DNA of 64,000 nucleotides, from the NCBI GenBank assembly GCA_900095875.1, contig LT608311.1, positions 1,550,001 through 1,614,000 on the forward strand. Direction: 5' to 3'. The position numbers were made by a program, and so were the translations under genes. Source of the stretch: Caecibacter massiliensis. Its GTDB lineage: Bacteria > Bacillota > Negativicutes > Veillonellales > Megasphaeraceae. The notes below the pieces were generated by a model. That model worked only from the letters and a program-made list of their open reading frames with translations, was not told where the DNA came from and made no database searches. Shown piece by piece: positions 35,635 through 45,009 of this stretch. Numbering within the stretch: the first letter of the stretch is position 1; each line of letters opens with the position of its first letter.

Positions 35635-36915
35635 TTATGCTTTTTCCAAAGCCTGTTTCAAGTCATCAAGCAAATCATCGACATTTTCCAGACCGACGGA
35701 AATGCGGATCGTGCCGCTGGTGATGCCGGCCGCTTTGAGCGCTTCGTCATTCAGCTGCTGATGTGTCGTCGAAGCCGGATGTACGAGGAGTGACTTGGAA
35801 TCGCCTACATTGGCCAGATCGGAGAAAATCTGTGCAGCGTCGATGAAACGGCGGGCTGCTTCCCGGCCGCCCTGGAGTTCGAAGGAGAAAATTGAGCCCG
35901 TGCCCTTCGGGAAGTATTTCTGAGCCAGCTTATAGTACGGAGAGCTCGGCAGGGACGGATAATTTACTTTCGTAACCTTCGGATGGTTTTCCAGGAAATC
36001 GGCTACTTTCTGGGCGTTGGAGACGTGGCGTTCAATGCGCAGGGACAGGGATTCGAGACCCTGGATGAGCAGCCATGCGTTGAACGGGCTGAGCGATGCG
36101 CCGAGATCGCGGAGGTATTTGGCACGGACGCGGGTTACAAAGCTGGCACCGGGTACGTCTTTGACGAAGCTGAGACCGCCGTACGATTCATCCGGTTTTA
36201 CCAGGTCTTCGAACCGGCCGGAGCCTTCCCAGTCAAAATCGCCTTTTTCTACGATGAGGCCACCCAATGTCGTGCCGTGGCCGCCGATGAATTTGGTAGC
36301 CGAATGGAGAACGATGTCGGCGCCGTGTTCGAAGGGGCGGAAGAGGAACGGCGTAGCAAAGGTGTTATCTACGAGGACAGGGATGCCGTTTTTATGGGCG
36401 ATTTCAGCAATGGCTTCGAAATCAGGAATGTTGATAGCCGGATTGCCCAGGCTTTCCAGATAGATGGCTTTCGTCTTGTCCGTAATCAGTGCGGCAAAGG
36501 ACTGGGGATCATCGGGGTCGGCGTATTTGACGGTAATGCCGAGATGTTTGAATGTATCGGTGAACAATTCGATGGTGCCGCCATACAGCGTCGGAGCAGC
36601 GATGATTTCATCACCGGCGCCGGCGAGGTTGATGAGGGAAAGGGAAATAGCAGCAGCGCCGGTAGCCGTAGCCAGGGCAGCCGTGCCGCCTTCCAGTGCG
36701 GCAATCCGTTTTTCCAGCACATCCCAGGTCGGATTGGCAAGGCGGGAATAAATGAAGCCCGGTTTCTTCAGGCCGAACTGGTCTTCGCCGTCCTGTGTAT
36801 TTTCAAATACATAGCTTGTTGTCTGATAGATAGGAACGGCACGGGCGCCTGTTGCCGGATCGGGAACCTGACCTGCATGCTGCTGTAATGTTTCGAATTT
36901 GTAATTTGTGCTCAT
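35635..36915 (-). CDS. metY: O-acetylhomoserine sulfhydrylase (aminocarboxypropyltransferase)
   Basis: A 426-residue Cys/Met-metabolism PLP enzyme that makes homocysteine (or methionine) from O-acetylhomoserine and sulfide (or methanethiol). [20 protein letters not shown] is the MetY-type N-terminus, and the PLP lysine lies in [12 protein letters not shown] near residue 208. ATG has AGGAGG upstream. The long leader contains a Met-specifying T-box, which confirms a methionine role. Confidence 0.93.
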   Translation of the reverse strand: MSTNYKFETLQQHAGQVPDPATGARAVPIYQTTSYVFENTQDGEDQFGLKKPGFIYSRLANPTWDVLEKRIAALEGGTAALATATGAAAISLSLINLAGAGDEIIAAPTLYGGTIELFTDTFKHLGITVKYADPDDPQSFAALITDKTKAIYLESLGNPAINIPDFEAIAEIAHKNGIPVLVDNTFATPFLFRPFEHGADIVLHSATKFIGGHGTTLGGLIVEKGDFDWEGSGRFEDLVKPDESYGGLSFVKDVPGASFVTRVRAKYLRDLGASLSPFNAWLLIQGLESLSLRIERHVSNAQKVADFLENHPKVTKVNYPSLPSSPYYKLAQKYFPKGTGSIFSFELQGGREAARRFIDAAQIFSDLANVGDSKSLLVHPASTTHQQLNDEALKAAGITSGTIRISVGLENVDDLLDDLKQALEKA

Positions 36916-36971
36916 AGTGAATTCCTCCTGTGATGTAAAAATGTAATTTTTTTACTTGAAGGCGTGTTGTA

Positions 36972-37248
36972 ATAAAAAAAGCTCCCGTCCCCTTGTAAGG
37001 GACGGAAGCACCGTGATACCACCCAATTTCACCTGACTCTCACAAGCCAGGCCTCTTCAGGTACGCAGACCGTAGTCTTGAATACCATAGCACGATAACG
37101 GGTGCAACCGGACGGTCTAATTATTCGACCAATCTGCTCTGAGGCCATCTTCCACGGAATTCCCTGCGCTCCCTTTCACCGGACGGAAGCTCTCTGTGCC
37201 ATTTCCTTCCATGTACTCTTCTCTTCATTGCAACACTATCAAGTTGAT
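36972..37248 (-). ncRNA. T-box riboswitch, methionine specifier
   Basis: The metY leader reads on the minus strand as a full T-box. Stem I has AAGAGUA then CAUGGAA pairing with UUCCGUG. Directly after that arm comes GAAG-AUG-GCC, so AUG (37146-37148) sits where other T-boxes carry the specifier codon. The T-box sequence GGGTGGTATCACGG is at 37011-37024. A terminator stem GCTTCCGTCCC/GGGGACGGGAGC plus seven T follows (36973-37009). Uncharged tRNA-Met should stabilise the antiterminator and let metY be transcribed. Confidence 0.93.
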
Positions 37249-37254
37249 GACGTA

Positions 37255-37283
37255 AGTCTACCATGGAAAACAGGATTTGTCAA
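37255..37283 (-). promoter_or_regulatory. Promoter of the T-box-metY transcript
   Basis: On the minus strand a consensus TTGACA (37278-37283), 17 bases, TAGACT (37255-37260), placed just before the T-box leader. Confidence 0.75.
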
Positions 37284-37421
37284 ACTCTTTTTCAGAGAAA
37301 TTTTTAAAATATTAGAATTTAGTTCCAATTAGATGAATGCCAATAAAGGCCGTATATGTATATATTATATAAGAGAAAAGGGAAATAAAAAAATAATAAA
37401 AATATCATTCTATAGAAATGC

Positions 37422-37467
37422 AAAAAAAACAGGGACGGCTCATGGCGAGTCATCCCCAATTTTTTTG
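37422..37467 (-). terminator. Terminator after the nitrilase gene
   Basis: A ten-pair stem including two G-U pairs (GGGATGACTC with GAGCCGTCCC), five-base loop, then a run of eight T on the minus strand. The A/T-rich stretch from here to the metY promoter (about 37284-37421) shows nothing I can name. Confidence 0.75.
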
Positions 37468-37476
37468 ATTGTATAA

Positions 37477-38418
37477 TTATTCAAACTCTTCGTCGCCGTC
37501 GTTGATGTAGAATTCTAAAATATCCGGACGGGAATAGTGGCCGGTGGCATCGAATTCCATGCGGCTCATGGGAACTTTGTCCATGTCGAGGTCGGCATAG
37601 ATAATCGCTTCCTTGTTCCAGACGGGTTCTGTTACGTAATGGCCATAGGGGTCGATGATGCAGCTGCCGCCAATGCACGTTTCATCTTTCAGGCGGCTGA
37701 TTTCTTCCTGTTCCAGAAGGGTAGAGGGATACATGTCTTTAGTGAAATATTGATCGACGTTGAACACGTAGCAGTGCCCTTCGATAGCAATGTGTTTGAT
37801 CGTATCCTGCCATTCGGGGTTGTCGTTGGTATTGGGAGCCAGATAGAGGGCCACTCCTTTTTCATACAAGGCGACGCGGGCCAGGGGCATGTAGTTTTCC
37901 CAGCAGATCAGGCTTCCCATGCGGCCCCATTCCGTATCGACCATGGGAAAGTACGTTTCCGGTACATGGGAGTCGGCCCAGATATAGCGTTCGGCGCCGG
38001 TCGGTTTTATCTTGCGATGCAGGGAAACCAGTTCTCCTTCAGGCGAGAAAATCAGATTGCTGCAGTATAAGGAGCAATTGATGGGATCCCGTTCAGTAAC
38101 GCCGATGCTGACGTAGGCGTGGGCTTTTTTGGCAGCGGCGGCAATGCTGATCGTATCATCGGGGACGACGACAGCGTTGTCATAATAGACTTTCCAGTCC
38201 TTGCGGCCGTCTTCATTACGGCTGCCAACGGTAAAGCCAAAGGTCAGCCCGTAGGGATAGCAGGGGATGAGCGATTCCGGGAAAACGATGAGCTCGGCTC
38301 CGTTCTGACCGGCTTCCATGATCTGGCGCACGACTTTGTCGATCGTAGCCTTCTTGTCGAATAAGACCGGTGAAGCCTGGACAATGGCAGCCCGCAGCTG
38401 CTTTTTCAGATTTTTCAT
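37477..38418 (-). CDS. Nitrilase-type carbon-nitrogen hydrolase
   Basis: A 313-residue CN-hydrolase. The catalytic triad is visible: Glu48 in VFPESL, Lys136 in LHRKIKPT and Cys172 in LICWENYMPLA. CWENYMPL is the form seen in true nitrilases (nitrile to acid and ammonia), though cyanide or amide substrates are possible. No signal peptide, so cytoplasmic. ATG lies behind GGAGG. It is divergent from a CaiB-type CoA-transferase and shares a symmetric control region with it. Confidence 0.87.
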   Translation of the reverse strand: MKNLKKQLRAAIVQASPVLFDKKATIDKVVRQIMEAGQNGAELIVFPESLIPCYPYGLTFGFTVGSRNEDGRKDWKVYYDNAVVVPDDTISIAAAAKKAHAYVSIGVTERDPINCSLYCSNLIFSPEGELVSLHRKIKPTGAERYIWADSHVPETYFPMVDTEWGRMGSLICWENYMPLARVALYEKGVALYLAPNTNDNPEWQDTIKHIAIEGHCYVFNVDQYFTKDMYPSTLLEQEEISRLKDETCIGGSCIIDPYGHYVTEPVWNKEAIIYADLDMDKVPMSRMEFDATGHYSRPDILEFYINDGDEEFE

Positions 38419-38457
38419 GGATGGATTCCTCCGTTCATAGTGAATTGGTATAGTTTT

Positions 38458-38487
38458 ATTATATCATAGATTAGCAGATACGCTCAA
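38458..38487 (-). promoter_or_regulatory. Promoter of the nitrilase gene
   Basis: On the minus strand TTGAGC (38482-38487), 18 bases, TATAAT (38458-38463), 40 bases before the start codon. The -10 lies in one arm of the inverted repeat. Confidence 0.55.
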
Positions 38488-38505
38488 AGGAAAATCTATG
38501 ATATA
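38460..38505. promoter_or_regulatory. 13-bp inverted repeat between divergent genes
   Basis: TATATCATAGATT (38460-38472) and AATCTATGATATA (38493-38505) are perfect inverted copies, 20 bases apart. Each arm holds a -10-like element facing outward, so one regulator could control both divergent genes. The A/T-rich arms and long spacer do not resemble a terminator. Confidence 0.5.
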
Positions 38506-38531
38506 CTAGAAGCCGTGAGGTGAAATGAATC

Positions 38532-39716
38532 ATGAACAATCCCTTTGAAAATATAACGATATTAGATTTTACTCATGTCTACTCCGGGCCGTACTGCACC
38601 ATGCTCTTTGCCGACCTGGGGGCCAGAGTCATCAAAGTAGAGCGGCCGGGAAGCGGTGATGACACGCGGCATTACCTGCCATTTAAAAATAATGAAAGCG
38701 GGTATTTCGCCTATCTGAACCGCAATAAAGAGAGTATCACCCTGGATTTGAAATCGCCGGAAGGGAAAGAGATAGCCCTCGGGCTGATGAAGCAGAGCGA
38801 TATCGTCATAGAAAACTTTTCTGCCGGTACGATGGAGAAACTGGGCCTTTCCTATGAAGAAGCCCGGAAGGTCCGCCCTGACATCATCTATGCGTCCATC
38901 TCCGGATTCGGCCAGACCGGCCCCCTCTGCCATAAAGCGGCCTATGACAATATCGCCCAGGCTATGAGCGGCCTGCTGCGGGTCACGGGATATCCGGACC
39001 AGCCGCCGGTCAAAGTAGGGGTATCTATTGCCGATGCCAACGCAGGCATTCACGCGGCGTTCTGCCTGATGGCTGCCCTGTACTATCATGAGCATACGGG
39101 AAAAGGCCAGTATATCGACATTTCTATGATGGAAACGACCATGTCCGTGCTGGAAAATTTCGTCATTCAGTATACGCTGAACGGCGTCGTGCCCGAACGG
39201 ATGGGCAATGAACATTCGGCCTCGGCGCCTTTTGATGTCTATGTGACGAAGGACGACTATGTCGCTGTGGCGACGGCCAGCAACCGCCTGTTCAGCCGCA
39301 TGCAGGATGCCATGGGCATGGATATCATGTCGGACCCGCGGTTTGCCGAAAATACGCTGCGCCGCAAGAACTATGCTGAACTGAAGCCCATCATTGGGGC
39401 GTGGATGAAAGAGCATACGACGGCAGATATCGTCGCCTTGTTTGATCAGGCGGGAGTACCGGTGGCACCGCTCCTGCGCATCGATGAACTGGTACATCAC
39501 CCGCAGATACGGCAGCGCGGCATGATGGAAACGCAGCATCATCCCGTCATCGGTGATTTTGAAATGCCGGGATTTCCCGCTCACTTTTCAGAAATACAAA
39601 CTCCGGTCCGCAAAGCGGCACCGCTCCTCGGCGCCGATACGGATGACGTCCTGGCGGTCATGCTCGGCTTTAGCAAGGAAAAAATACAGGAGTTGAAAGA
39701 CCGGGACATCGTCTAG
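38532..39716 (+). CDS. CaiB/BaiF-family CoA-transferase (class III)
   Basis: A 394-residue family III CoA-transferase, moving CoA between organic acids through an Asp-anchored anhydride. DFTHVYSGPYCTMLFADLGA and KVERPGSGDD at the N-terminus, and YASISGFGQTGP near residue 115, are hallmarks. The likely catalytic Asp lies in SIADANAGIHAA. Start ATG has GAGGTG upstream. The acid it acts on may be that made by the divergent nitrilase; this is inference from context. Confidence 0.88.
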   Translation: MNNPFENITILDFTHVYSGPYCTMLFADLGARVIKVERPGSGDDTRHYLPFKNNESGYFAYLNRNKESITLDLKSPEGKEIALGLMKQSDIVIENFSAGTMEKLGLSYEEARKVRPDIIYASISGFGQTGPLCHKAAYDNIAQAMSGLLRVTGYPDQPPVKVGVSIADANAGIHAAFCLMAALYYHEHTGKGQYIDISMMETTMSVLENFVIQYTLNGVVPERMGNEHSASAPFDVYVTKDDYVAVATASNRLFSRMQDAMGMDIMSDPRFAENTLRRKNYAELKPIIGAWMKEHTTADIVALFDQAGVPVAPLLRIDELVHHPQIRQRGMMETQHHPVIGDFEMPGFPAHFSEIQTPVRKAAPLLGADTDDVLAVMLGFSKEKIQELKDRDIV

Positions 39717-39737
39717 AAAGAAAGGAATTATATACAA

Positions 39738-41675
39738 TTGGGCAGCATAAAAGTACAAAAATTAGAAAAATCGTTTGGCGTACGGAATATTTTCCACGAC
39801 GTATCCTTTGAACTGCGCCGGGGAGAACGGCTGGGCCTGATCGGGGCCAATGGTGCGGGCAAATCGACACTCCTGAAATGTCTCATCGGAGAAGAAGAGT
39901 ATGATGGAGGAACGTTTGTCCTTTCCGAAGGAGAATCGGTAGGATACCTGCAGCAGGACATCACCTATGATGATGACATAACGCTCAGGGACACGATGAC
40001 AGAGGCTTGGCAGGATGTCCTCCGTCTGGAAGGCCAGTTAAAAGATGTAGAGAAACAGATGCAGAGCCAGCCGGATAATATGGAACTGATGAACCGTTAC
40101 GCCCACATGCAGGAACGGTTCGAATGGCTGGGAGGATTCGAATATGAATCGATGAGCCGTAAGATCATTCAGGGACTGGGCTTTGGAGAAGCGGATATGG
40201 ACCGGCCCGTACAGAGCTTTTCCGGTGGACAGAAGACGCGTATCAATCTGGCAAAGGCACTGGTACGGCGTCCGGACTATCTCTTCCTGGACGAACCGAC
40301 GAACCATCTCGATATGGATATGCTCGAATGGCTGGAAGGGTACCTTTTATCCTATGGCGGGGGCATTCTCATCGTATCCCATGACCGGTATTTCCTCGAC
40401 CGGGTCGCTACGGGGATTTTGGAACTGAACCATGGGACGATCACCAAGTACAAAGGAAATTATACGCGGTATGTAGAACAAAGCCGTGCCCGTCGCAAAG
40501 CACTGGAAAATGCCTACCGGAAGCAGCAGGAACACATTCACGAAACGGAAGAGTATATCCGCAAATACAAAGCCGGAATCAAGGCCAAACAGGCCCGGGG
40601 GCGTCAGTCCCAGCTGGACCGGCTGGAACGGATTGAACTGGCACCGGAAGAAGCGACACTGCATTTTCATTTTGCCCCGGCGGAAGGCAGTGGGGAAAAA
40701 GTGCTGGTCCTCGACAATGTCTGTGGCGGTTACGGTGACAGACAGCTTTTCGATCACCTGAGCCTGCTCCTGCGCCGCGGTGAGTCGGCATCCCTCATCG
40801 GCCCCAATGGGACGGGCAAGACGACGCTGCTGCGGATGATTATGGGAGAAAAAGAACCGGACAGCGGTCATATCACACTGGGGAGCCGGGTCCGTATCGG
40901 TTATTTTGCCCAGGAACATACGGAACTGCACGGGGCATGGAGTGTACTGGAAGAAATCATGAATGCCTTCAGCTACAGCGAAGATGAAGCACGCAATGTC
41001 CTGGGGCGATTCCTGTTCACCGGAGACGATGTATTTAAAACAATCGATAGCTTAAGCGGTGGCGAACAGGCACGTCTGGCCTTATTGAAGCTATTCCTCG
41101 AAGGCCCGAATTTCCTCATTCTCGACGAACCGACGAACCATCTGGACATTCCGACACGGGAAATCCTGGAACAGGCCCTGCTTGATTTCGGCGGCACCTA
41201 TCTGGTCGTATCCCATGACCGCTATTTCCTCGATAAGATTACCGGGCGGACGCTGGTTCTGGAAAACAAGAAGCTGAAGGAATTCCTGGGCAATTACACC
41301 TATTACCGGGAAAAAGAACGGGAAGCGGCGGAACTGCAGGCACAGGAGGCAGCAGAACAGGGGAACGGAAAAACGGAAGAAAAACAAGAAGAGAACCGGC
41401 TGTCTTCCCAGGCAGCTGCACAACCGGTCAAAGCGGTTGATACACCAGCCGTGAAAAAAGCGCCGTCCTATGGGACGGCACGCAAGCTGGAACAGATAGA
41501 AATGAAGATTGCCGAACTGGAAGCGACCGTCAAAATGTATGAATTCCAGCTGAACCAGCCGGAAAATCAGACGGACCCTGATAAGGCGATGGAACTGACA
41601 GGACTCTATGAATGTACGCAGCAAAAGTTGGACGAAGCTTATGACACCTGGGCGGAACTATCAGAAAAAGAATAA
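39738..41675 (+). CDS. ABC-F family ATPase (ribosome-associated type)
   Basis: A 645-residue protein with two ABC domains and no membrane segments. Walker A motifs are GANGAGKST (near 34) and GPNGTGKTT (near 355). Signatures are SFSGGQKTR and SLSGGEQAR, and both Walker B motifs read LDEPTNHLD. The interdomain arm is near residues 250-300, and a C-terminal coiled coil begins after about 580. Such proteins act on the ribosome in translation or antibiotic protection. Start is TTG, with AAAGGA upstream; no better start exists. Confidence 0.9.
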   Translation: MGSIKVQKLEKSFGVRNIFHDVSFELRRGERLGLIGANGAGKSTLLKCLIGEEEYDGGTFVLSEGESVGYLQQDITYDDDITLRDTMTEAWQDVLRLEGQLKDVEKQMQSQPDNMELMNRYAHMQERFEWLGGFEYESMSRKIIQGLGFGEADMDRPVQSFSGGQKTRINLAKALVRRPDYLFLDEPTNHLDMDMLEWLEGYLLSYGGGILIVSHDRYFLDRVATGILELNHGTITKYKGNYTRYVEQSRARRKALENAYRKQQEHIHETEEYIRKYKAGIKAKQARGRQSQLDRLERIELAPEEATLHFHFAPAEGSGEKVLVLDNVCGGYGDRQLFDHLSLLLRRGESASLIGPNGTGKTTLLRMIMGEKEPDSGHITLGSRVRIGYFAQEHTELHGAWSVLEEIMNAFSYSEDEARNVLGRFLFTGDDVFKTIDSLSGGEQARLALLKLFLEGPNFLILDEPTNHLDIPTREILEQALLDFGGTYLVVSHDRYFLDKITGRTLVLENKKLKEFLGNYTYYREKEREAAELQAQEAAEQGNGKTEEKQEENRLSSQAAAQPVKAVDTPAVKKAPSYGTARKLEQIEMKIAELEATVKMYEFQLNQPENQTDPDKAMELTGLYECTQQKLDEAYDTWAELSEKE

Positions 41676-41771
41676 AGATGGCTCCTTTTCCTTGCAGTCA
41701 GCACCAATGTAATATATACTAACCAGTAGAGTGACATCGTGTTGACAAATACAAAGCAGGGAGTTATGTAG

Positions 41772-42605
41772 ATGAACGAAAAAATTTTGCTGATCAATGA
41801 TATACCGGGGTATGGAAAAGTAGCACTGGCAGCGATGATGCCCATTCTGGCCCATATGAAATACGATGTGTATAATCTGCCGACGGCCGTCGTATCCAAT
41901 ACGCTGGATTATGGGAAGTTCGATATCCTGGAAACGACGGAATACATGAAAAAGGCGCTGCAGGTCTGGGATGAACTGGGCTTTTCCTTCGATGCCGTTA
42001 CGACGGGGTTTATCGTATCCCAGGAACAGGCAGACATTGTGACTCGCTTCTGCCAGGAACAATCCCGCCGGGGTGTGCGCATTTTTGTTGATCCCATCAT
42101 GGGCGATGAAGGACATTTGTATAATGGCGTGGAAACAGAAACGGTAGAGCGGATGCGTAATCTGTGCCGTGTTGCCGATTACATCATGCCCAATTATACA
42201 GAAGCCGCCTATCTGGCCGGCATGGACTGTCAGGAAGGCGACCTGGACGAAACGGAGACGCGGCAGCTCATCGATGCGCTCCGCGCCATCTGTCCTCATT
42301 CCATCCTTATTACCAGCGTGCGGACCGGGGGAACCTATGTCGTGCTGGGGTATGATCATGAGCGGAATACCTATTTCCAACTGCCGTACAATCTGATCCC
42401 CGTCCGCTTCCCGGGCACGGGCGATGCTTTTTCAGCTATCCTGACAGGGCAGGTGCTGCGCGGCCATGCGCTGGAAACAGCGGCCCTTCTTTCCATGGAG
42501 AGCGTGCGGAATCTCATCGCCGCCAATATGGGGGTACAGGATATTTACAAAGGGATTCCCATCGAGCAATGCTTGAATCTCGTCGAAGAAGTACAGACCG
42601 ATTGA
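41772..42605 (+). CDS. pdxY: Pyridoxamine/pyridoxal kinase
   Basis: A 277-residue ribokinase-fold B6 vitamer kinase. LLINDIPGYGKVALAAMMPI at the N-terminus and VDPIMGDEGHLY and FPGTGDAFSA downstream are the family substrate and catalytic motifs (Asp in GTGDAF). It salvages pyridoxal or pyridoxamine to PLP and PMP for the many PLP enzymes of this cell. Start ATG after GGGAG. Monocistronic, ending at a terminator. Confidence 0.88.
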   Translation: MNEKILLINDIPGYGKVALAAMMPILAHMKYDVYNLPTAVVSNTLDYGKFDILETTEYMKKALQVWDELGFSFDAVTTGFIVSQEQADIVTRFCQEQSRRGVRIFVDPIMGDEGHLYNGVETETVERMRNLCRVADYIMPNYTEAAYLAGMDCQEGDLDETETRQLIDALRAICPHSILITSVRTGGTYVVLGYDHERNTYFQLPYNLIPVRFPGTGDAFSAILTGQVLRGHALETAALLSMESVRNLIAANMGVQDIYKGIPIEQCLNLVEEVQTD

Positions 42606-42610
42606 CATGG

Positions 42611-42648
42611 AAAAGAGCGCTGCAGCCGGAGGGCAGCAGTGCTTTTTT
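42611..42648 (+). terminator. Terminator after pyridoxamine kinase
   Basis: AAAAGAGCGCTGC and GCAGCAGTGCTTTTTT form a stem with small internal mismatches, ending in six T. Confidence 0.8.
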
Positions 42649-42695
42649 ATGGATAATGGCAGGTATATGAATCATATCAGATAGGAGAGATTGCG

Positions 42696-43061
42696 ATGTA
42701 TACGATACAAATCAAGCGGATATATGATCAGCCGGAATCGGCCGATGGTACACGGATTCTCGTAGACCGGCTCTGGCCCAGGGGAATCTCAAAGGAACGG
42801 GCCCATCTGGATCGTTGGGCCAAAGAAATCGCTCCGTCGCCGGAACTTAGGAAATGGTATGGCCATGATGCGGCGTTGTATGAAGAATTTTCAAAGCGCT
42901 ATGTGGCAGAACTTGACATGAATGAGGCAGGTGCTTCATTTCTGGAGGACTGTCGTGCCTATCTGCAGCGGGGAAATGTGACTCTCGTATATGCGGCAAA
43001 AGACACGGCACACAGTCATGCCCTGGTCCTGCAGCATTGGCTGCTTCAGGCCCTGCCATAA
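42696..43061 (+). CDS. DUF488-family protein
   Basis: A 121-residue cytoplasmic protein of the DUF488 family. RILVDRLWPRGISKERAHLD (residues 21-40) is the signature, and DRWAKEIAPSPELRKWYGHD follows. The function of the family is not settled. ATG after AGGAGAGA. The permease gene begins 42 bases after it, and the two may form an operon. Confidence 0.85.
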   Translation: MYTIQIKRIYDQPESADGTRILVDRLWPRGISKERAHLDRWAKEIAPSPELRKWYGHDAALYEEFSKRYVAELDMNEAGASFLEDCRAYLQRGNVTLVYAAKDTAHSHALVLQHWLLQALP

Positions 43062-43103
43062 CGACAGGACAGAGACATAGAAAGAAAGGATGGATGTATT
43101 TTC

Positions 43104-44270
43104 ATGAATGAAACAAAAACTTCGGTATTATCCAATGGACTTTTATGGTTTGGCGCCGGCATTTCTATTGCCGAAATTCTGACGGGGATGCTTCTGGCAC
43201 CGTTGGGGGTTGGCAAAGGGCTTCTGGCCATTATTATCGGCCACGTCATCGGCGGTGCCGTCATGTTCGGTGCCGGCGTGATTGGCGGCCGGACCGGCAG
43301 GAGCGCCATGGAAACGGTGCAGATTTCCTTTGGACGCCAGGGAGCGAAATTGTTTGCCGGGCTGAACGTCATCCAGCTCATCGGCTGGACTGCCGTCATG
43401 ATTGCCAGTGCTGCCGTAGCGGCCAATACGATTGCGGCTATCGGTACGGCCTTCTGGAGCGTCATCATAGCAGCTCTCATCGCGCTGTGGATCGTGCTGG
43501 GACTGAAAAATCTGGGACGCATCAATGTCATCGTCATAGCGGCCCTGCTGATCCTCACGCTGGTCCTGAGCGCTGTCATTTTCGGTGGTGGTGCATCTTT
43601 CCAGGCGGATGGCACGATGACTATGGGGGAAGCCATCGAACTGACCGTAGCTATGCCCCTTTCCTGGCTGCCCATTATTTCTGATTATACCCGTACGGCA
43701 GAAAAGCCCATCAAGGCGACGGCCGCCAGCTGTGGCGCCTACTTTATAGCGAGTACCTGGATGTTTGTCATCGGCATGGGGGCGGCTCTGTACACGGGAC
43801 AAGACGACATTGCCGCCATTATGCTCCAGGCCGGTATGGGGCTGATCGGCATCCTGATCATTCTCCTGTCCACTGTGACGACGACCTTCCTCGATGCCTT
43901 TTCCGCCGGCGTCAGCGGCCGCAGCCTGATCCCCCAGGTTTCCGATACGGTCCTGGCCCTTATCGCCTGTGCCGGCGGTATGGTCCTGGCCATTGCTGTC
44001 GATGCCAGCCGGTTTGAAGATTTCCTCTATCTCATCGGATCAGTCTTTGCGCCCATGACGGCTATCCTCCTTTCGGATTACTTTATCCTGCGGCAGGACC
44101 ATAGCAGTCAGAATGTCTGCTGGATTAATCTGATTCTCTGGATAGCGGGCTTTGCCCTGTACCGGGCACTCCTCGACGTGCAGACGCCGTGGGGGATTAC
44201 CTTCCCGGTCATCGTACTGGTCATGCTGGCCAGTGCCATCATTCATAAACTGTTGCCGGCCAGAGCGTAA
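43104..44270 (+). CDS. cytX: CytX/cytosine-permease-like transporter
   Basis: A 388-residue NCS1-like permease with about 12 membrane segments. LLWFGAGISIAEILTGMLLA and GKGLLAIIIGHVIGGAVMFG at the N-terminus match the CytX type, proposed to bring in hydroxymethylpyrimidine. PLSWLPIISDYTR lies near residue 186. No TPP riboswitch precedes it. The link to ThiD at 13.3 kb is a pathway guess; cytosine or another pyrimidine could also be the cargo. Confidence 0.8.
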   Translation: MNETKTSVLSNGLLWFGAGISIAEILTGMLLAPLGVGKGLLAIIIGHVIGGAVMFGAGVIGGRTGRSAMETVQISFGRQGAKLFAGLNVIQLIGWTAVMIASAAVAANTIAAIGTAFWSVIIAALIALWIVLGLKNLGRINVIVIAALLILTLVLSAVIFGGGASFQADGTMTMGEAIELTVAMPLSWLPIISDYTRTAEKPIKATAASCGAYFIASTWMFVIGMGAALYTGQDDIAAIMLQAGMGLIGILIILLSTVTTTFLDAFSAGVSGRSLIPQVSDTVLALIACAGGMVLAIAVDASRFEDFLYLIGSVFAPMTAILLSDYFILRQDHSSQNVCWINLILWIAGFALYRALLDVQTPWGITFPVIVLVMLASAIIHKLLPARA

Positions 44271-44305
44271 GGGCCGTGCCATAGCGCTCCGGCGCCGGAT
44301 AAGCG

Positions 44306-44360
44306 AAACGGGCCGGTATACCATGGATAAACGTATTCATGGTATACCGGCCCGTTTTTT
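44306..44360 (+). terminator. Terminator after cytX
   Basis: A perfect stem of about 19 pairs (ACGGGCCGGTATACCATG with its complement), 12-base loop and a T6 run. Confidence 0.92.
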
Positions 44361-44387
44361 ATAGCTGCCATGATTGCCGGAATGATA

Positions 44388-44424
44388 GGAAAAGGGCCTG
44401 GCACCTAGTGGCGTCAGGCCCTGG
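44388..44424 (-). terminator. Terminator after hsp20
   Basis: On the minus strand AGGGCCTG, 14 bases, CAGGCCCT, then TTTT. It follows the hsp20 stop by about ten bases. Confidence 0.7.
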
Positions 44425-44434
44425 ACAAAGGGGG

Positions 44435-44866
44435 TTATTGGATATCAATCGTGCCTGATTGTTCCTGCGTCTGGGGGTTGAGTTTCGGCAGGCCGATTTT
44501 CAGGACACCATTGCGGAAAGCTGCTTTAATGCCGGATTTGTCAATATTGTGGATGACAAACTGGCGCTGGAACGCTGTATTCATCCGTTCTCTGCATACA
44601 TAACTCGTCTGATGCTGTGCATCATGCTGGTCTTCTTTATGCTGGGCGGCAATAGTCAGGACATCGTTGTCATAGGTGACGCTGATGTCTTCTTTATTGA
44701 CACCGGGCAGATCCGTCGTCACAATATAAGCGGTACCCGTGTCTTCAATATCGCATTTCGGCATGCTCATCTGCGGCATACGGGAGAAAAAGCCGTCATT
44801 AAAGAAATCATCAAATACACTCGGAATAGCAAAATCATTGTTTAATACTGGAAATAAGTCTCTCAT
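44435..44866 (-). CDS. Small heat-shock protein (Hsp20/alpha-crystallin)
   Basis: A 143-residue ATP-independent holdase. The alpha-crystallin domain covers residues 36-135 (DIEDTGTAYIVTTDLPGVNK, then AFRNGVLKIGLPK with the I-x-L-like end). A short Phe-rich N-terminus begins MRDLFPVLNN. ATG is preceded on the minus strand by AAAGAGGG. A consensus promoter overlapping a CIRCE element lies about 115 bases upstream, so HrcA control at heat shock is expected. Confidence 0.93.
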   Translation of the reverse strand: MRDLFPVLNNDFAIPSVFDDFFNDGFFSRMPQMSMPKCDIEDTGTAYIVTTDLPGVNKEDISVTYDNDVLTIAAQHKEDQHDAQHQTSYVCRERMNTAFQRQFVIHNIDKSGIKAAFRNGVLKIGLPKLNPQTQEQSGTIDIQ

Positions 44867-44980
44867 AATAATACCCTCTTTCGTAATTGGTAATGCCTGA
44901 GATCATTATTTACAGGTCTGTGCATTGCTTCTGTTCTTTTGACCTTTCCTTGTAATCTTCTTACTTCCGATTACACTTGT

Positions 44981-45009
44981 ATTATACGTCTTGTTAGCCA
45001 CAATGTCAA
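44981..45009 (-). promoter_or_regulatory. Consensus sigma-70 promoter of hsp20
   Basis: On the minus strand TTGACA (45004-45009), exactly 17 bases, TATAAT (44981-44986): both hexamers perfect. Confidence 0.88.

Noticed and set aside
37102-37332. Short plus-strand frame in the metY leader
   Set aside because: It covers the T-box and its promoter on the other strand, which explain the sequence better.
43062-43103. Possible TPP riboswitch before cytX (and before thiD at 13275-13304)
   Set aside because: Both gaps are far too short and have no THI-box core.
44900-44960. Possible CtsR site upstream of hsp20 (GGTCAAA on the minus strand)
   Set aside because: Only one heptad is present; CtsR needs a tandem repeat. 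The CIRCE element explains regulation better.
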